Shown: positions 58,555-64,000 of the stretch, piece after piece | Layout: each line of letters opens with the position of its first letter | Numbering within the stretch: the first letter of the stretch is position 1 | Origin: Umbilicaria muhlenbergii | Lineage: Eukaryota; Ascomycota; Lecanoromycetes; Umbilicariales; Umbilicariaceae | Direction of reading: 5' to 3' | NCBI GenBank assembly: GCA_000611775.1 | Contig: KK106981.1 | Location: forward strand, 3,037,211-3,101,210 | DNA: 64,000 nucleotides | Program-made: the position numbers and the translations under genes | The notes under the pieces: model-generated | What the model was told of the DNA's origin: nothing | Database searches by the model: none | Seen by the model: only the letters and a program-made list of their open reading frames with translations

Positions 58555-59196
58555 TTTGAAAACCTGCTTCCTCAATGATCAGTTTTGCCACTGAATAAAA
58601 GACATATAATCACTGCATTGACCTTATCATGACTATATTGCCTATAACACCTCATTCAACACTTATATGATGACTGTTGTACACTCAGCCTCTTACAAGT
58701 ATCTACAATGCTTAATCAATGATAATCATTAAATTTAAATCATGTACAAGTGCTTCTTGTGATGATCTAGTATTAATGTAATATTCAAGATACATGATTG
58801 ACAATATTATTAAACTATCAGGATTGTATTTCCTGTCATGACAGGCGCAAGATCACTTTGCTGTCATGATAAGCAAAAGATGATTTTCTCACTAAAAGAT
58901 AACTTTTCTGTTGCAACAGCTGTAGGATAGTCACAAGACAGCTCACTCAGAAGATATCCTTTAATAAATATAATCTTAATGTTAATAGTACAGTCTTGAA
59001 TACATTATTGCATGTATGCTGAAAGATTATAATTTGAGTATGATAGTCCTGCATATATCACAGCCTCAGTACAAATATGATCTTTCTATAATCAGATAAC
59101 CTTTCTTAAATGATTATCTCACCTGCAAGCAGGTGTACATAGAAGACAGTTTCTCTGTTGAAGAATTATTTATCTAATAAGATATCTTATGTGATA
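58555..59196. other. AT-rich spacer between family A copies
   Basis: About 640 bp hold no recognised frame. The short palindrome TGTCATGACA occurs near 58835. Confidence 0.45.
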
Positions 59197-59629
59197 TGTT
59201 ACACCTCTCACTAGATGGTACCTGGTTGATACATGTAGCAGGCGTACATGTGGTACTGCTCATGATGCTCAGAGCATGAGCACCTCAAGCACTTTACTGC
59301 TCATGATGCTCAGAGCATGAGCATCTTGAGCACTCTATCACTCATGATGCTCAGAGCATGAGCACCCTGAGCAGCAAGGTTACACATGTAGAGCAGTACA
59401 GTCACACATGAGTCTTTTAAAGTATTATATAATCACAGGTAGATTCATAGTTAGAAGCTCATGCTCAACTCATGTATTAAATGTAATCTCATAAGTCTAC
59501 TACCTTCTGACCTATTCAAGTCTACATGTGATCAGTAGTTCATTGAATCAAGTGCCATGATTAGATGAACATTGATATAGTTCATTGAATGATTGTATTA
59601 TCTTCATCACTATGACATCACCTGTTACA
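59197..59629 (+). repeat. 5' LTR of element A3
   Basis: The LTR is 433 bp with the family ends. It carries the same dyad array as the other family A LTRs (about 59255-59370). Confidence 0.9.
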
Positions 59630-62600
59630 CTTTGAGCATCACTCATCAAGATATCAGTTGTGAAATGAACTGTGACTCATGAGTCCCTCAGAAGAATGAC
59701 AGCTTTCAGTTAAGACTCATCAGTCATTGAGAATCTGATGTCATCAGGGATGAAGATCAAGATCTCATCACCTGACAAGTTCTTAAAGGAACAAAGGATG
59801 TTGAGTTCATTTCTCACTCAACTTGATACTTACATTCACCTCAATCACATTATGTTCAAGAAGAAGTCTGACAAAGTGTTGTACACATTCTTCTACTTAA
59901 GATCTGATGCTCTTAACTGATTTAAGCTGACCCTCTGAGACTATATGAAAAATGAGAAGAAGGATCATGATGATGAGATAAATGAAATCTTCTTCAGTCT
60001 GAAGGAATTCAAGAAGCAGATAAGAATCATGTTTGAGATCATTAATCAAGAAAGAACCGCAGAGTGAGAAATCTGCAATATTATGCAGAAAGAAGTCATC
60101 ATGATGTATGCAGTCAATTTTCAGAGACATGTCACATACATGAACTGAGATAATACTGCCTTGACTGCGCAGTACTACAAAGGCCTGAAGGACTTCATCA
60201 AAGATGAAATCTCTCAATCAGAGTAATCAAGCACCTTGATCAAGATGATTGAAAAGTCAGTCATCATCAACAACCATGTGTATGAAAGATCTATGAAAAA
60301 AAGCCAGAAAAACTATGTACCACCAAAAGTGAACAAGCCTTGTGAAAGCACTCAGTATAACAATCAACCTTATTACAGCCCTCAGCTGATGGAAATTGAT
60401 GTGACTTTTCAAAGGAATTGATTCCAGAGGGGAATCAAACAGTTATCAAAGAGTATTAGAGTCAAAGGAAATTGTTATAACTGTGAAAAGCCAGGACATT
60501 TCACACGCAATTGTCAAGTCTCAATGAAAACCTTTTCATCAAAAAAGAAGACATACACTGCTGTGTTAAAAGAGTCAGCGCTGAAGCAATCAGTTCAGCA
60601 CAACACTATGTCTTGAACAGCCTGTTATGATGACAGCTGTATAATTCATCAGAGCAACAAAGACAGCTCTGAATGATTTTCATGTTAATCAAAAAAGGCA
60701 AAAGAGTATGCTGCAACCTCTCACAGGAACTTCATCACAGACATAAAGAGACATCAAGTCAGATGAAAGCAGTTCAGCTTGAAAGACAGTTACATTAACA
60801 GTGATGATACAATACCCTCATTCAATGAGGAAGAAGACTTCATGAAAGTAGCCTCCTCTGAAGGTTCAGGAGAACTCATGAAGAAAGATAATAATGAGTG
60901 ACTAACTACTCATGAAGAAAGGTGAATTCAAATGTATACTGAAATACTTAATGCCCTCAGCTAGAAAGAGGAGTACGTGAAGCAAATAAAAAAGATAAAG
61001 GATCAAATTCTTTACATTATTTAAGATGCATTCACGCAGGATCAAGACCACAAAGAAATCAATTATCAAGATATAATTAAAGAGACACCTTCAAAAGGTT
61101 CTCAGTTCATCATCAGAGAGGAATACATTACCTCTGACAGAGCACACATCTCATGAGAACTTCACATGAAAGTATGAGAACTTTGAAGTGAATACTTCAA
61201 AAGAGATCTGAACAAGCATTCAACTCAGAAAGTGAATCTGAAAGACTTTGAGTATGTAGGAAAGAACTTAAGTTTCTCCCCTTTTAGTTCAAAAAACTAG
61301 GAGGCCCTTCAGGTCAGAGGCCCTCAGAGATGCTTATTTCAAAGTCTTCAAGCAGTGAATGACAACAAGAGTTCACTGCTGCAGTACAGGAAGACATGAG
61401 CAACTTTCATGTCTGAGTCAAAGTCAATGGTCAGCCAGCCTGACTGTTGATAGACAGTGACTGCACAGGGAACTTCATGAACTCAGAATTTGCTGTGAAA
61501 CATGCAATTCAAACACAGGTGAAGCAGAATCCTTTCAGACTTCAAGGGTTCAATGAGATCTTTATGAAACATAACAATGAATGAGTAAACTGAGAGACGG
61601 TTCCTATGCTTATGCGTTTAGGTCGACATTGGGAAAAGATTCAATTCAACATAACAGAGTAATCAGGAAGTGATATAGTCCTGAGAATACTTTAACTCTG
61701 AGCAGTCAATCCAATGATCAATTGAGCTGAAAATGAGATATACTTCATTAAGGGTGATAATCTGAACAAGTTATATTCAGTCCTGAACTCACCTGAAGGT
61801 GTGAAGATCTTCACTATGTCAGTGAAAGAAACACATGAGGAATTAAAGAATCCTGACACAAAGATACTGTGAAGCAGGTGAGTTGAAGATGATCAAGACC
61901 TCATTATTAAGTTATTTATCCCTAAAGAATATAAAGACTTCAAGGAATTGTTTACAGCTGTGAAGGATCAGGACGCCTTGCTGAAACATTAAGAATGAGA
62001 TCATAAAATCAAGATCATGAAAGATTACACACTGATGAAGCAACCTATCTACTCATTGTCACCTCAGAAGTTAAACGCTTTATGAGAATACTTAAAGGAA
62101 AACTTACAAAAAGGATTCATATGAGAATCTCAATCTTCAGCTGAATATTCAATACTGTTCATGCCAAAATCAGATGGTTCACTTAGGTTGTGTGTTGACT
62201 ATCAAGCATTGAACAACATAATCATCAAGAACAGTTACCCTTTGCTGCTCATTATGAAACTGCAGGATCAGTTTCAGGGAGTGTAATGATTCATCAAGTT
62301 CAATATTTCAGGAGCCTTCAACCAGATTCATATCAAAGAAGGAGATGAATGAAAAATCACATTTTAAACAAGATCTGAACTCTATGAGTACCTGATAATG
62401 CCTTTCAGATTAACAAACACTTCAGTGACTTTTCAGGCTTTTATCAATAACATACTGTGAGAATATTTAAATCAGTTCATGATCATCTACCTTGATGACA
62501 TACTGATCTACTCAAAAAACAAGAAGCAGCATGTTCAGCATGTCTGAAAAATCCTGCAAGCACTTCAAGATGCAGGATTGCAGGTAAAGCCTGAGAAAAG

Positions 62601-64000
62601 CCTTTTTCATTTCAAGGAAGTACACTTCCTAGGCTTCATAATAACATCAGAAGGGTTATGAATGAATTCAGAGAAAATATGATCTGTGGTTGAATGATCA
62701 ATATCAAAGAATGTCAAGAAAGTACAGTCCTTCCTTGAGTTCATGAACTTCTATAGGAAGTTTATTGAAAAGTATTTGAAAATCACATCACCTCTAACAG
62801 AGCTGATCAAGAAAGATTAAAAATTTAAGTGATCACCTGAAGCACAGAAAGTCTTCAATGAGTTGAAGAAGAAGTTCACTTCTCAACTGATTCTCATGAG
62901 TTTCAATCCTGAGAAACTTATTACACTTGAGATGAACACGTCAGATGAAGCTATAGAAGCATGCATCAATCAGTCAGATGAAAAGAGACATCTATGATCA
63001 GTAGCTTTTTATTTAAGAAAGTTTTCAAGTGCTGAAATGAGTTACAAGATACATGACAAGGAGCTGTTAACAATTGTTGATGCATTCAAACAATGACATG
63101 TGTATCTGAAAGGACTTAAACATGAGGTTCAAGTATATTCAGATCATAAGAATCTATTGTATTTCATGATAATGAAAGTCTTAAATTGAAGACAAGTGTG
63201 TTGGTCAGAAGAATTGTCACAGTATAATTTTAAAATTCATTATCAAAAAGGATCAGAGAACATCAAAGTGAACACTCTCAATTAATGAGCTGATTACTTA
63301 CAAGACAAATCAATCATCAGTCATGCTATCCTTCAGAAGAATGAGCAAGGAGACATGTTTTTCAATAAACAGTTCAACCTCATCATACAGGTAGAGGATA
63401 ACATTTTTAAAGATGAGATTTGAAAAGTGTTGAAAAATGATAAGTTAGCACAGCAGGTTCTTCAGAATATTAAAGATCATGAAAGCTTTGAAAAGAAGAA
63501 AGACTTACTACTTTTTTAAGGCTTGATTTATGTTTCTATCAGTCTTCAACGGAAGCTAATAGGGGAAAGTCATTTCAACAAGACACATGATCACCAAGGA
63601 ATTAACAAAACAATAAAACAACTCACAAGAACATATTACTTCTCACACATGAGAAAGAAGATTAAAGAGATCATTTAAAAGTGTGACATCTGCTGAAGAA
63701 GTAAAGCAGATCAACATAAGTCATATGATTTACTCAAGTCATCAAGGACATCATCAAGATCATGAACAAGCATCACATTAAACTTTGTGATTAAGTTATC
63801 AAAGTCAAAAGAACCCCTGATGAAAGTAGTTTACAACTCAATATTAGTCATCACTGACAGACTTATGAAGTACAGATACTTCATACCTTATAATGAAGCA
63901 TCATCAGCAGAAGAACTTGCATATATATTTTTAAAAGTTATAACAGTCAATCATGAACTGTCAGAAGAGATAATCTCTGACAGAGATAAACTCTTCACCT
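59197..64000 (+). mobile_element. Ty3/Gypsy element A3, runs off the window, broken
   Basis: It starts with a 433-bp LTR (59197-59629) and continues through gag with a CCHC knuckle (about 60473-60514), protease (about 61450), reverse transcriptase (about 62100-62800), RNase H (about 62880-63300) and the start of integrase (from about 63540). It follows A1 nearly base for base in layout. The 3' part lies outside. Coding parts are broken many times. Confidence 0.9.

Noticed and set aside
1-64000. tRNA, rRNA or other structured RNA genes
   Set aside because: I saw no convincing cloverleaf or rRNA core sequence on reading; a covariance-model scan would settle this.

Overview
The window reads as nuclear DNA of a filamentous ascomycete (Pezizomycotina). 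The evidence is short GT...AG introns (about 44-97 bp, several with CTAAC/CTGAC-like branch sites), secreted Thr/Ser-rich wall proteins, a cAMP-receptor-like GPCR, an MCT-type MFS permease, a saposin-containing acid sphingomyelinase and Ty3/Gypsy chromovirus-like elements. I cannot name the species.

The window has two compartments. Bases 1 to about 24,000 are GC-balanced host DNA with nine supported or partial genes: the 3' end of a Gly/Met-rich protein, a DUF7924-like protein, a three-exon secreted protein with an apple-like Cys-rich end, a five-exon GPCR (minus), an intronless acid sphingomyelinase (minus), a multi-exon Ser/Thr-rich surface protein built from repeated exons, a small secreted protein, a four-exon MFS transporter (minus) and a multi-pass membrane protein. 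At least five of these are secreted or membrane proteins, so the region mainly serves surface and sensing functions. Spacing is generous and there is no sign of a biosynthetic cluster.

From about 24,100 to 64,000 the DNA is AT-rich and built from repeats. It starts with a RecQ-type helicase element (about 24,117-30,300): a 75-bp hairpin, an array of 217-bp repeats whose last unit runs into the open frame, then a large helicase frame. On reading I found no CpG between about 26,220 and 33,530, yet the helicase frame stays open. A second, partial helicase copy follows and is split by LTR elements.

The rest is nested LTR retrotransposon fossils of two Ty3/Gypsy families. Family A has 433-bp LTRs with TGTTACA ends (33,496-40,089; 40,374-43,457; a solo LTR at 58,088; 59,197 to the edge). 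Family B has 447-455-bp LTRs with TGTAAG...CTCACA ends, on the minus strand (43,458-48,309 and 49,788-57,035). Target duplications and junctions give an order of events: the helicase copy came first, then family A, then family B in family A. A piece of the helicase leader lies in the first B copy, and a second whole-length B copy sits in the AT-rich DNA beyond. All LTR copies carry the mark of C-to-T hypermutation at CpG.

The most unusual points are (1) a reading frame antisense to a family A element with the exact spacing of a fungal Zn2Cys6 cluster plus a coiled-coil-like tail, (2) a Cys-rich, intron-bearing stretch antisense to family B in the same 3' position, (3) the CpG-free but open helicase gene with a recombinase-like N-terminal half, and (4) the 75-bp hairpin whose two arms have changed together.
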